A DNA stretch of 5,873 nt from Flavobacteriaceae bacterium UBA3078 (GTDB lineage: Bacteria; Bacteroidota; Bacteroidia; Flavobacteriales; Flavobacteriaceae), in contig DFBO01000277.1 in assembly GCA_002366675.1 (NCBI GenBank), forward strand, positions 1-5,873, written 5' to 3'. Positions 1 through 5,873 of this stretch are shown here, one piece after another. The position numbers were made by a program, and so were the translations under genes. How positions within the stretch are numbered: position 1 is the stretch's first letter; each line of letters starts with the position of its first letter. The notes under the pieces are model-generated. The model saw nothing but the letters and a program-made list of their open reading frames with translations. It did not search any database and was not told the DNA's origin.

Positions 1-387
1 CCAAATAACACCAATACTCTTTCTGGAATCCTAGCAGATGGAGCAGTCGTTGTCTATAGTAATAGCTCAGCATCAATATACACTGGTACAACTACAAATT
101 TATCTGCAATAGGTTTTAACGGAGATGACGCTATAGCACTATATAAAATAAGTACAACCAGTTATGTGGATATTTTTGGAAGAATTGGTAATGATCCAGG
201 ATCCAGTTGGACATCAGGTTCTCATAATACAATTAATAGGACTTTAGTAAGAAAACCTTCGGTATGTGGAGGTGTTACAGTAAGCCCAACAGGAACAGGT
301 TCAGGTGCATTTACGACACTTTCCAGTGAATGGGATGTGTTTAATCAAAATGATATTTCCAATTTAGGCTCTCATACTGAATCATGT
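1..387 (+). other. Lamin tail domain LTD1, C-terminal part (protein domain)
   Basis: Residues 1-129 read as the second half of a bacterial lamin tail domain. The hallmarks are the SGILADGAVVVYS strand (8-20), NGDDAIALYK (40-49), VDIFGRIG (56-63), the RTLVRK strand followed by Cys89, and SEWD with Trp111, closing with LGSH near residue 122. The opening part of the fold, normally an IFISE-type strand and a YxELxN motif, is cut off by the window edge. Bacterial LTDs are extracellular Ig-fold modules often attached to secreted nucleases, phosphatases or adhesins; their ligand is not settled. Confidence 0.85.
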
Positions 388-3300
388 TCAACTTCAGATC
401 CAGATTTATCTATTACAGGAATTACAGACCATGGCTCTGTTTGTGAAATGACATTAGCAGCCACTATAACATATACAATTACTAATAATGGGACACTTCC
501 AGCAGCAGGAATTACAGTTGTTTCAGATAACACAGAGTTTGTCGTAAGTAACCTTTCTTCAACTAGTATTGCAGCTTCTGGAACGGCAACTTACGATGTT
601 ACTTTTACGCCATCATCTACTGGAAATCTAACAGCTACTATAACTGTTTCAAGTACAACTGTAACTAGCAATTCTCCAACTATAGATTTAAATGGAACAG
701 GAACTACATTACCAACTTTAACAGAACCTCTTGATGCAAATGTGGTTATTCCTGCTCCTGCTACTTTTACAGTAACACCAAGTGATGCAAGCTCTTTTCA
801 ATGGGAAGTAAATACTGGAAGTGGTTGGGGTAATGCGCCTGGAGCGACACAAACTACTGCCACATATGACACTGGAACAACAGATGCTTCAATGGATGGT
901 AATCAATACAGATGTATTGTAACGAATGCTTGTGGCTTTACAAATACTAATGCAGCAACACTAAACTTATCTAGTAGTATACCAAATAATGCTCTTAATC
1001 TAACTTCTTGTATAGGAGAAAATAATATTAGCTTAAATTGGAATAATGCATCTGGAGGGGCAACTGGTTACCTTGTTTTTGCACAACCTAATAGTACTAT
1101 TCCTTTTATGGCAGCAACAAGTGCTGGAAACGCAGATGATTATTTTGCAGATTCTAATTATAGTACAGCTATAAGCTATTCAACTTTAGGAAAAGCTGTA
1201 TATAAAGGCAATCTAAATTCTGCTATAATTACTGGTTTAACAAATGGTTTAAATTATACTTTTAAAGTTATTGCTTATAATGGTGATACTTTAACTGGTT
1301 GGGCAAATGGAATAAGTAACACAAACTCAAGTAGTAGTTATATACAAACCTATACTATTGGCATGCAAAATGCCACATTTACTAACGCATCTATTGCGCC
1401 AACTTCTTCAGTAATTAATTGGACAAATCCACTACCAACAGCTTGTTATGAAATTATAATTGTTGCCAATCAAGGAGCTGTTACTTTTACACCAACTGGC
1501 AATGGCTCTGCATATACTCCTAATACAGTTTATAGTAGCGCAAATCAAGTGGTTTATAAAGGTAATGGTAACGTAGCTACAGTTACAAATTTAACAGATG
1601 GTCAATTATATTGTTATTCTGCTTTTGTTAGAAATATAGCGACTAATGAATGGAGTTCAGGTGATACAGTTTGTCAAACTACTGGTCTTTCTTATTGCAC
1701 ATCAAGTGGAGGTTCAACTACTTCGGGTATTTTAAATGTCAATTTAAATACTATTAATAACCCTTCTGCTTCTTCAAATGCTTATACAGATTTTACTAGC
1801 ATCTCAACAAACCTTACTTTAGGAGAGCAATATAGTTTAAGTGTTAATGTAAATACAGGTGGAAATTACACGTCATCTGTAAAAGTATGGATTGACTGGA
1901 ATCGGGATGGTTCTTTTAATAATTCTTCTAATGAAGCTTTTGAATTAGGCACTTTGGTTAACAATTCTAATGGCTCACCTTCATTATCCCCTGTAAATAT
2001 TACAGTTCCTTCAAATGCTGTAATAGGTAATGTAAGAATGAGAGTAAGTGCAAAGTCTGATAATGGTGAAGGCTACGCAACACCATGTGAAGAAAGTAGT
2101 TTCTCTTATGGTGAAGTTGAAGACTATACCATAAATATTATACAACCTATTAACCAAGAAATACTTGTAAAAGGTGCTAATATCTCTATTATAGGTAATG
2201 GAACGAATATTCCTTTCCCTCTAGATAATACCCTTTTTGGTTCTCGAGCTATTATTGCTGGAAGTCAAAATAAAATATTTACAATCAATAATATAGGAGC
2301 GCAAGATTTAAATATTTCAAGTATAGTTTTTGGAGGTTCACATCCAGGAGATTTTATGGTTTCAGGAAGTCCTCCTGCAACAACAATTAATCCAGGTAAT
2401 TCTGAAAACTTACAAATAACATTTTCTCCTCTTGCAGTTGGAGTTAGAACAGCTACTATTGAAATTAGTAGTAATGATCCAGACGAAAATCCTTTTATCT
2501 TTAATATTCAAGGTACTGGAACATGTAATAATGCAACTTATACTTTATCACCAGCTTCTGGTCCGGCTGGAGCCATAGTAACAGTAACGGCAACAATGGG
2601 AGCTAATCCAAATAGTTCAACAGCTTTATATGATGGAAATACAACCACTGTTACAAATCTTAGTCCTGGTAGTTTCGAAATAACTATTCCAATTAATGCG
2701 ATAAGTTCAAATATTACTTTTGATGATGCGAATGGATGTCTGCGAAGCATCCCTTTTATTGTTATTGATAAAGAAAACTCTAATTGTCAAGGCACTAATA
2801 TTGCACCTACACAAATTTTTATTAGCGAAGTTACAGATAGAGATTCTTCTATAGATGGCCATTCTTATATTGAATTATTTAATGGAACTGGAGCAGACAT
2901 CAACATTTCAAACTATGAATTAGAGGTACACAGAAATGGCTCTTCAAGTGTTAGTTATATAAATATACCGAATGGAGCTATCATTGCTAATAATGATGTA
3001 TATGTTATTTCATTTGGAACCGGAAGTACAGTTGTTGATCCAGTTGGGGAAAACGATTATTTTAGCAATACTATTGGTATAAATGATAGAGACCATATTA
3101 TTTTAAATAATGGAAGTTCAGATATAGACCTTTGGGGAGACACCTCAGGAAATACTTTTACTGTTGGAACAGGATCAGAATACAATTCTAACCCTCCTGT
3201 CCCAAATGGAAGTGATTATACTTATAGAAGAAAAAACACGGTTTCTGTACCTAGTTTAACTTGGAATCCATCAGAATGGGATGCATTGTCACCAGTAAAT

Positions 3301-5343
3301 TATTCAGATATTGGAAATTATAATTTTTCAGCAGGAACAGCTCCAGATGTTACAACTCAACCAACACCACAAGTTTCTACATGCGATTTAACTGCATCTT
3401 TTACTGTTGAAGGCCAAGAAACCTTTACTGGTTCTGGCGATTCTCAAGATATTACGTATCAATGGTATTATTCGGCTCCTGGAGATTTAGGTTGGAACGT
3501 AGTCCCTAATACAGCTCCTTATGTAATTGGAACCAATACAGAAGCTAACCTTGATATATCTAATACAATAAATCTAGATGGTTATCAATATTATTGTCAA
3601 ATTCGGGAAGATGATGAGTTTTGTTTTAAAGCGTCTAATGCTGTTCGACTTCATATTGAAAAAGCCATTTGGACAAGTTCTGGTTGGTCATCAACACCTA
3701 CATTAGGTAAAGTAGTAATTATAGATGATGATTATGACACAAGTGATGGTACGAATGGACAAACTAGTTTTGAAGCTTGTAATTTAATTATTAATCCAGA
3801 TAAAACTTTATTAGTTAAAAGTAATGATTATGTTAGTGTGAATTATAATGTTACTAATAACGGCACTTTTATAATAGAAAATAATGGCTCTTTAGTACAA
3901 ATTGATGACACAGGAGTGAACACAGGAAATATCAATATGGAACGTAAAGCATCGGTTGATAATTTAGATTATGTGTATTGGTCTTCTCCTGTAAGTAATT
4001 TTGATGTAAATAATATTTCTACTACTCAATATATCTATAAATGGAACCCAACTTTTAATAACACAAATGGAACTCAAGGAAACTGGATTCCAGATAATGG
4101 AAATATGGAGAAAGGTGTTGGTTATATAGTTAGAGGTTATGGTAGCCAAGCAGCGCCTATTAATCCAGGTGATTTAAACTTTACTGTAGATTTTGTAGGT
4201 GTCCCATTTAATGGCTTAATTCCAGTTGCTGTTTCAAGAGGAATTGATAAAGACAGTGTTGATGATAACTGGAATTTAATAGGAAACCCATATCCTTCTG
4301 CTGTTGATGTGTTTTTATTTTTAGATCACCTACCAAATAAAAATGTTTTAGATGGGTTTGTACATTTTTGGACTCATGGTAACGACCCAATATATGCTCC
4401 AGATCCATTTTATTACGATTTTGGGTCCAATTATACTGCTACAGATTACATTGCTTATAATGCAGTTGGTGCAGGTAATGGGCCAGGTAACATATCTATT
4501 GCGGCTGGACAGAGTTTTATGGTAAATATGTTAAATGGCACGAACTCTACAGATGATTCAGCTTCAACTAATATTGAATTCAATAATTCAATGAGAAATA
4601 AGGCTTTTGACAATTCTCAATTCTATAGAACAACAGAGACTAATTATCATACAGCAGAAAAACATAGAATTTGGTTAGATCTAGTTTCAGAAGCATATGG
4701 AACTAATAGAATTTTAGTTGGTTATGTTGAAGGAGCAACAATGGAACATGATAGAATGTATGATGCAATAACTTCAGTTTCAAGTAATCAAAGTTTATAC
4801 TCTATAATAGATGAAACTCCTTTTATTATACAAGGGCGTTCATTGCCTTTTAATGATACAGACGCTATTCCATTAGGTGTAAACATCGTAGAACAAGGAA
4901 ATTACCATATAGCTATTGCGTATATTGATGGCTTATTTGAAACTGACAGTCAAATTATTTACTTAAAAGATAATGCCTTAGGATTTATACATAATTTAAA
5001 TGAGGCTCCTTATTCTTTTGCTTCTGCTACTGGGAATTTTAACGATCGTTTCGAATTGGTGTTTAGAGATTCATTTTTATCAATTAACGAAGAAGAATTA
5101 ACTTCAAATAATTTAACTATTATTGAACACAACAATGGTCAAGTTCAATTTATAGTGCCTAATCAATACGAAATAAAAAAGATTGAAATTATCGATCTTT
5201 TAGGAAGAACTATTTACAATTTAAATGGCAATAGTTATTCTGAAACTTATAACCTTTCCAATTTAAGCCAAGCTACTTATATAGCTAAAATAACCTTATC
5301 TAATGGACAAGTTATTAGTAAAAAAGGAATGAAACGCAAGTAA
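1..5343 (+). CDS. Large multidomain T9SS-secreted surface protein with two lamin tail domains (5'-partial)
   Basis: The frame is open from base 1 to the TAA at 5341-5343, giving 1780 visible residues; the true start and signal peptide lie upstream. The GTG at 166 is only an internal valine, because the residues before it (such as NGDDAIALYK, 40-49) are already typical lamin-tail sequence. Domains in order: LTD1 (1-129), ASH-type (133-235), Ig-like (236-325), two FN3-like (327-561), GEVED (562-713), ASH-type (716-841), TIG-like (842-931), LTD2 (932-1109), Ig-like (1111-1220), flavobacterial C-terminal module (1221-1693), T9SS sorting domain (1694-1780). Composition is rich in Asn, Thr, Ser and Gly and poor in Lys and Arg, as in exported adhesins. 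By family knowledge it should cross the outer membrane through T9SS and be anchored or released there. I infer adhesion or ligand binding; no catalytic site is visible, but an upstream enzyme domain is possible. Confidence 0.96.
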   Translation, partial: PNNTNTLSGILADGAVVVYSNSSASIYTGTTTNLSAIGFNGDDAIALYKISTTSYVDIFGRIGNDPGSSWTSGSHNTINRTLVRKPSVCGGVTVSPTGTGSGAFTTLSSEWDVFNQNDISNLGSHTESCSTSDPDLSITGITDHGSVCEMTLAATITYTITNNGTLPAAGITVVSDNTEFVVSNLSSTSIAASGTATYDVTFTPSSTGNLTATITVSSTTVTSNSPTIDLNGTGTTLPTLTEPLDANVVIPAPATFTVTPSDASSFQWEVNTGSGWGNAPGATQTTATYDTGTTDASMDGNQYRCIVTNACGFTNTNAATLNLSSSIPNNALNLTSCIGENNISLNWNNASGGATGYLVFAQPNSTIPFMAATSAGNADDYFADSNYSTAISYSTLGKAVYKGNLNSAIITGLTNGLNYTFKVIAYNGDTLTGWANGISNTNSSSSYIQTYTIGMQNATFTNASIAPTSSVINWTNPLPTACYEIIIVANQGAVTFTPTGNGSAYTPNTVYSSANQVVYKGNGNVATVTNLTDGQLYCYSAFVRNIATNEWSSGDTVCQTTGLSYCTSSGGSTTSGILNVNLNTINNPSASSNAYTDFTSISTNLTLGEQYSLSVNVNTGGNYTSSVKVWIDWNRDGSFNNSSNEAFELGTLVNNSNGSPSLSPVNITVPSNAVIGNVRMRVSAKSDNGEGYATPCEESSFSYGEVEDYTINIIQPINQEILVKGANISIIGNGTNIPFPLDNTLFGSRAIIAGSQNKIFTINNIGAQDLNISSIVFGGSHPGDFMVSGSPPATTINPGNSENLQITFSPLAVGVRTATIEISSNDPDENPFIFNIQGTGTCNNATYTLSPASGPAGAIVTVTATMGANPNSSTALYDGNTTTVTNLSPGSFEITIPINAISSNITFDDANGCLRSIPFIVIDKENSNCQGTNIAPTQIFISEVTDRDSSIDGHSYIELFNGTGADINISNYELEVHRNGSSSVSYINIPNGAIIANNDVYVISFGTGSTVVDPVGENDYFSNTIGINDRDHIILNNGSSDIDLWGDTSGNTFTVGTGSEYNSNPPVPNGSDYTYRRKNTVSVPSLTWNPSEWDALSPVNYSDIGNYNFSAGTAPDVTTQPTPQVSTCDLTASFTVEGQETFTGSGDSQDITYQWYYSAPGDLGWNVVPNTAPYVIGTNTEANLDISNTINLDGYQYYCQIREDDEFCFKASNAVRLHIEKAIWTSSGWSSTPTLGKVVIIDDDYDTSDGTNGQTSFEACNLIINPDKTLLVKSNDYVSVNYNVTNNGTFIIENNGSLVQIDDTGVNTGNINMERKASVDNLDYVYWSSPVSNFDVNNISTTQYIYKWNPTFNNTNGTQGNWIPDNGNMEKGVGYIVRGYGSQAAPINPGDLNFTVDFVGVPFNGLIPVAVSRGIDKDSVDDNWNLIGNPYPSAVDVFLFLDHLPNKNVLDGFVHFWTHGNDPIYAPDPFYYDFGSNYTATDYIAYNAVGAGNGPGNISIAAGQSFMVNMLNGTNSTDDSASTNIEFNNSMRNKAFDNSQFYRTTETNYHTAEKHRIWLDLVSEAYGTNRILVGYVEGATMEHDRMYDAITSVSSNQSLYSIIDETPFIIQGRSLPFNDTDAIPLGVNIVEQGNYHIAIAYIDGLFETDSQIIYLKDNALGFIHNLNEAPYSFASATGNFNDRFELVFRDSFLSINEEELTSNNLTIIEHNNGQVQFIVPNQYEIKKIEIIDLLGRTIYNLNGNSYSETYNLSNLSQATYIAKITLSNGQVISKKGMKRK
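397..705 (+). other. ASH / choice-of-anchor-D type beta-sandwich domain 1 (protein domain)
   Basis: Residues 133-235 begin with DPDLSITG and end with DLNGTGT, the usual boundaries of the ASPM-SPD2-Hydin-like 'choice-of-anchor D' domain. Between them are the expected TYTITNNGTLP strand, the IAASGTATYDVTFTPSSTG stretch and an ATITVSS strand. This family is common as a spacer or binding module in secreted Bacteroidota proteins. The function here is inferred to be structural. Confidence 0.8.
706..975 (+). other. Ig-like domain 1 (protein domain)
   Basis: Residues 236-325 show a degenerate immunoglobulin pattern: a FTVTPSDAS strand, QW with Trp268, then DGNQYRCIVTN with Cys305, and a closing AATLNLS strand. 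The partner cysteine usual in the B strand is absent, so the canonical disulfide cannot form; Cys311 lies close by and might pair locally. This form is common in flavobacterial secreted proteins, where the domain acts as a spacer or binding module. Confidence 0.7.
979..1683 (+). repeat. Tandem pair of diverged fibronectin type III-like modules (protein-level repeat)
   Basis: Residues 327-444 and about 447-561 are two copies of one module. Each has an 'ISLNWNN' or 'VINWTNP' strand with a conserved Trp, then a tyrosine-led strand (YLVFAQ and YEIIIVA), and later a matching VYKGN motif at residues 400-404 and 518-522. The motif is followed by a turn and strand of the form TxLTxGxxY (TGLTNGLNYTF and TNLTDGQLYCY). 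Similarity is clear at protein level but the DNA has diverged, so this is an old duplication and not a recent tandem repeat. FN3-like modules in such proteins serve as spacers or ligand-binding units. Confidence 0.78.
1684..2139 (+). other. GEVED domain (protein domain)
   Basis: Residues 562-713 start with a SYCTSSGG segment (Cys566) and finish with the signature GEVEDY (704-709) that names this family. In the middle is VWIDWNRDGSF (Trp630 to Gly637), which contains an Asp-x-Asn-x-Asp-Gly loop resembling calcium-binding loops, followed by NEAFELG and VRMRVS strands. GEVED domains are widespread in secreted Bacteroidota proteins, usually next to FN3 modules as here. Their ligand is unknown; calcium binding is my inference from the loop. 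Confidence 0.92.
2146..2523 (+). other. ASH / choice-of-anchor-D type domain 2 (protein domain)
   Basis: Residues 716-841 match the choice-of-anchor-D pattern better than the first copy: QEILVKGANISIIGNG at the start, KIFTINNIGAQDLNISSI, the GDFMVSG strand, then a LQITFSPLAVGVRTATIEI stretch followed by SNDPDENPFIFNIQGTGT. The 'NDPDE-P-F-F-I-G-G' ending is the most recognisable signature of the family. It follows GEVED directly and precedes a TIG-like domain without a visible linker. Confidence 0.9.
2524..2793 (+). other. IPT/TIG-like domain (protein domain)
   Basis: Residues 842-931 begin with CNNATYTLSPASGPAGAIVT, close to the 'SPxSGPxGTxVTITG' opening of IPT/TIG Ig-fold domains, followed by an ALYDGNTTTV strand and SFEITIPINA, the usual 'value must be sensible' strand of that fold. 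The stretch up to Cys929 finishes the domain and leads into LTD2. The assignment rests on the opening motif and strand order only. Confidence 0.6.
2794..3327 (+). other. Lamin tail domain LTD2, complete (protein domain)
   Basis: Residues 932-1109 form an entire bacterial lamin tail domain. It opens with IFISEVTD (939-946), then YIELFNGTG (956-964), an ISNYELEVHRNG strand, the DVYVISFG strand, INDRDHIILNNG, DIDLWGD, the YTYRRK strand and SEWDAL, ending in DIGNYNF. These landmarks follow the same order as LTD1, so the protein carries two diverged copies. The likely role is extracellular binding or anchoring. Confidence 0.92.
3331..3660 (+). other. Ig-like domain 2 (protein domain)
   Basis: Residues 1111-1220 begin with APDVTTQPTPQ and contain Cys1128, the QWYY segment with Trp1155, and DGYQYYCQI with Cys1199, then a closing AVRLHIE strand. 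Unlike the first Ig-like domain, this copy keeps both potential disulfide cysteines; Cys1208 is extra. It links LTD2 to the C-terminal module. Confidence 0.75.
3661..5079 (+). other. Flavobacterial C-terminal beta-rich module preceding the T9SS signal (protein region)
   Basis: Residues 1221-1693 resemble a region I recognise at the end of many large flavobacterial T9SS cargo proteins. It opens with Trp1224 and Trp1229 and a strand run containing SFEACNLIIN (Cys1260) that looks like a short beta-solenoid. Next come YVYWSSPV (Trp1327), KGVGYIVRG, NWNLIGNPYPSAVD (1423-1436), a SIAAGQSFMV strand, and RFELVF (from Arg1683) immediately before the sorting domain. The function is not established; I infer a stalk or presentation unit at the cell surface. 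Confidence 0.75.
5080..5340 (+). other. T9SS type A-like C-terminal sorting domain (protein domain)
   Basis: The last 87 residues (1694-1780) carry the hallmarks of a T9SS type A signal: IEIIDLLGRTIYNL with the DLLGR core (1732-1736), a YNLSNLSQATYIAKITLSNGQ strand set corresponding to the usual 'dLSxLxxGxYixkI', and a basic end starting with KK (1774-1775) and finishing MKRK. By family knowledge this domain directs the protein through the outer-membrane translocon and is usually cleaved when the cargo is attached or released. The usual YPNP opening motif is missing and is replaced by an INEEELTSNN segment. Confidence 0.9.
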
Positions 5344-5355
5344 ACTTTAAGCTAA

Positions 5356-5394
5356 TAAAAAAGCCACTACATTTTAAATGTAGTGGCTTTTTTA
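5356..5394. terminator. Symmetric bidirectional intrinsic terminator between convergent genes
   Basis: The core arm GCCACTACAT (5363-5372) pairs perfectly with ATGTAGTGGC (5378-5387) around a loop of 3 to 5 bases. The pairing continues outward as six A-T pairs (5357-5362 with 5388-5393) and one T-A pair, for about 18 bp in all. Read forward, the GC-rich stem is followed by six Ts; read in reverse, the flanking As become the U tract. It lies 12 bases after the forward stop codon and 5 bases from the reverse stop codon, so it can serve both genes. Confidence 0.94.
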
Positions 5395-5399
5395 ATTCA

Positions 5400-5873
5400 T
5401 TATAAACTATATTTCAAAGAGACAATTAAATTTCTACCTGGAGAAGCAATTCCAGACGAATAGGTTTTATAACGTTGGTCTGTAATGTTTTCTAAACTAG
5501 CAGTAATAGAAGTAGACTTTGTAATTTGGTATTGTGTTCTTAAATTAAGCGTGTACCAAGAAGGTGCATAAGGATTTCCATTGTCGTCTAAGGCATACAT
5601 ATAATTCTTGCCTTGCTCTGATGGAGCCATCTGAAAGAAAGACAATTCACTATTATATTCAGCAAAAGCATCCACTAAAAACTTGTTTTTCTGCCAGATA
5701 AAATGAGTGTTTCCAAAATTTGGAGAAACGTGTCTAATAGGAATTTCTTTGCCGTTATTGTCTTCTTTTCCTCCTGTAACATTATATTGAGAGGTTAATT
5801 TAAATTGATTTGAAAAATTTATTCGAACTCCAGCTTCAAAACCATAAATATTAGCTTCAGATGCATTTTGAAT
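5400..5873 (-). CDS. TonB-dependent outer-membrane receptor, C-terminal fragment (5'-partial)
   Basis: Reading the reverse strand, the frame is open from the window edge at 5873 to the TAA at 5402-5400, giving the last 157 residues. GTG at 5675 is internal, since barrel sequence continues upstream of it (EANIYGFEAGVRINF, then IPIRHVSPNFGNTHFIW). The alternating beta-strands, the DDNGNPYAPSWYTLNLRTQY stretch, and the closing LENITDQRY, SSGIASPGRN and LIVSLKYSL are typical of the end of the TonB-dependent receptor beta-barrel. Such receptors are usually 650-1000 residues, so the plug, TonB box and most of the barrel are missing here. They import metal chelates, haem, cobalamin or glycans using the proton motive force through TonB-ExbBD. 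The haem/haemoglobin receptor group is my best guess for the substrate class, with low confidence, because specificity lies in the absent part. Confidence 0.93.
   Translation of the reverse strand: MQNASEANIYGFEAGVRINFSNQFKLTSQYNVTGGKEDNNGKEIPIRHVSPNFGNTHFIWQKNKFLVDAFAEYNSELSFFQMAPSEQGKNYMYALDDNGNPYAPSWYTLNLRTQYQITKSTSITASLENITDQRYKTYSSGIASPGRNLIVSLKYSL

Noticed and set aside
166..168. GTG as the start codon of the forward gene
   Set aside because: The same frame is open to base 1, and the upstream residues are clearly part of the lamin tail domain, so the gene is 5'-truncated by the window and the GTG encodes an internal valine.
2538..2750. Reverse-strand reading frame of 70 codons
   Set aside because: It lies wholly inside the conserved ASH/TIG-like part of the forward gene and shows no recognisable motif or ribosome binding site.
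3964..4408. Two reverse-strand reading frames (61 and 66 codons)
   Set aside because: Both overlap the strongly conserved forward-strand C-terminal module (WSSPV and NWNLIGNPYPS motifs) and look like chance frames in AT-rich DNA.
1..5343. A broken gene or frameshift, given the many different domains
   Set aside because: The frame is unbroken and the domain order runs smoothly into a sorting domain, so the gene appears intact apart from the truncated 5' end.
5344..5399. Small RNA, riboswitch or mobile-element inverted repeat in the spacer
   Set aside because: The palindrome has the stem, loop and A/T tract layout of an intrinsic terminator between convergent genes, and there is no transposase or matching repeat elsewhere in the window.
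5673..5675. GTG on the reverse strand as the start of a 91-residue protein
   Set aside because: The frame continues to the window edge with typical beta-barrel sequence, so this is an internal codon of a longer TonB-dependent receptor.
1..5873. CRISPR array, tRNA/rRNA genes or a defence system
   Set aside because: No regularly spaced repeats, RNA gene signatures or defence-type protein motifs are visible; coding sequence explains nearly every base.

Overview
The window looks like the chromosome of a marine-type member of the Bacteroidota, most probably the family Flavobacteriaceae. The DNA is strongly AT-rich (roughly one third G+C by eye). The long forward gene ends in a type IX secretion system (T9SS) sorting domain, a system essentially confined to Bacteroidota, and the convergent gene is a TonB-dependent outer-membrane receptor of the kind abundant in this group. 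No genus can be assigned from the sequence alone.

Region 1-5343 (+) is one uninterrupted reading frame whose 5' end lies outside the window. The visible 1780 residues form a very large secreted, surface-anchored modular protein. The order I read is: end of a lamin tail domain (LTD1), an ASH/choice-of-anchor-D type beta-sandwich, an Ig-like domain, two tandem fibronectin type III-like modules, a GEVED domain, a second ASH-type domain, an IPT/TIG-like domain, a complete second lamin tail domain (LTD2), a second Ig-like domain, a large flavobacterial C-terminal beta-rich module, and a T9SS type A-like sorting domain. No catalytic domain is visible; one could lie upstream.

Region 5344-5399 is a short intergenic spacer almost filled by a strong, symmetric A-stem-T hairpin (5356-5394). 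It can end transcription from both sides.

Region 5400-5873 (-) is the 3' end of a TonB-dependent receptor gene, read toward the first gene. Its last 157 codons encode the final strands of the outer-membrane beta-barrel. Its start, plug domain and signal peptide are outside the window.

The two genes are convergent, so they are not an operon and nothing here ties their functions together beyond both products acting at the cell surface. Promoters and ribosome binding sites of both genes lie outside the window. I see no RNA gene, mobile element, CRISPR array or defence system. The region is an ordinary, though architecturally rich, Bacteroidota surface-protein locus; the points most worth checking are the missing upstream domain, the paired LTD/Ig layout and the atypical opening of the sorting domain.
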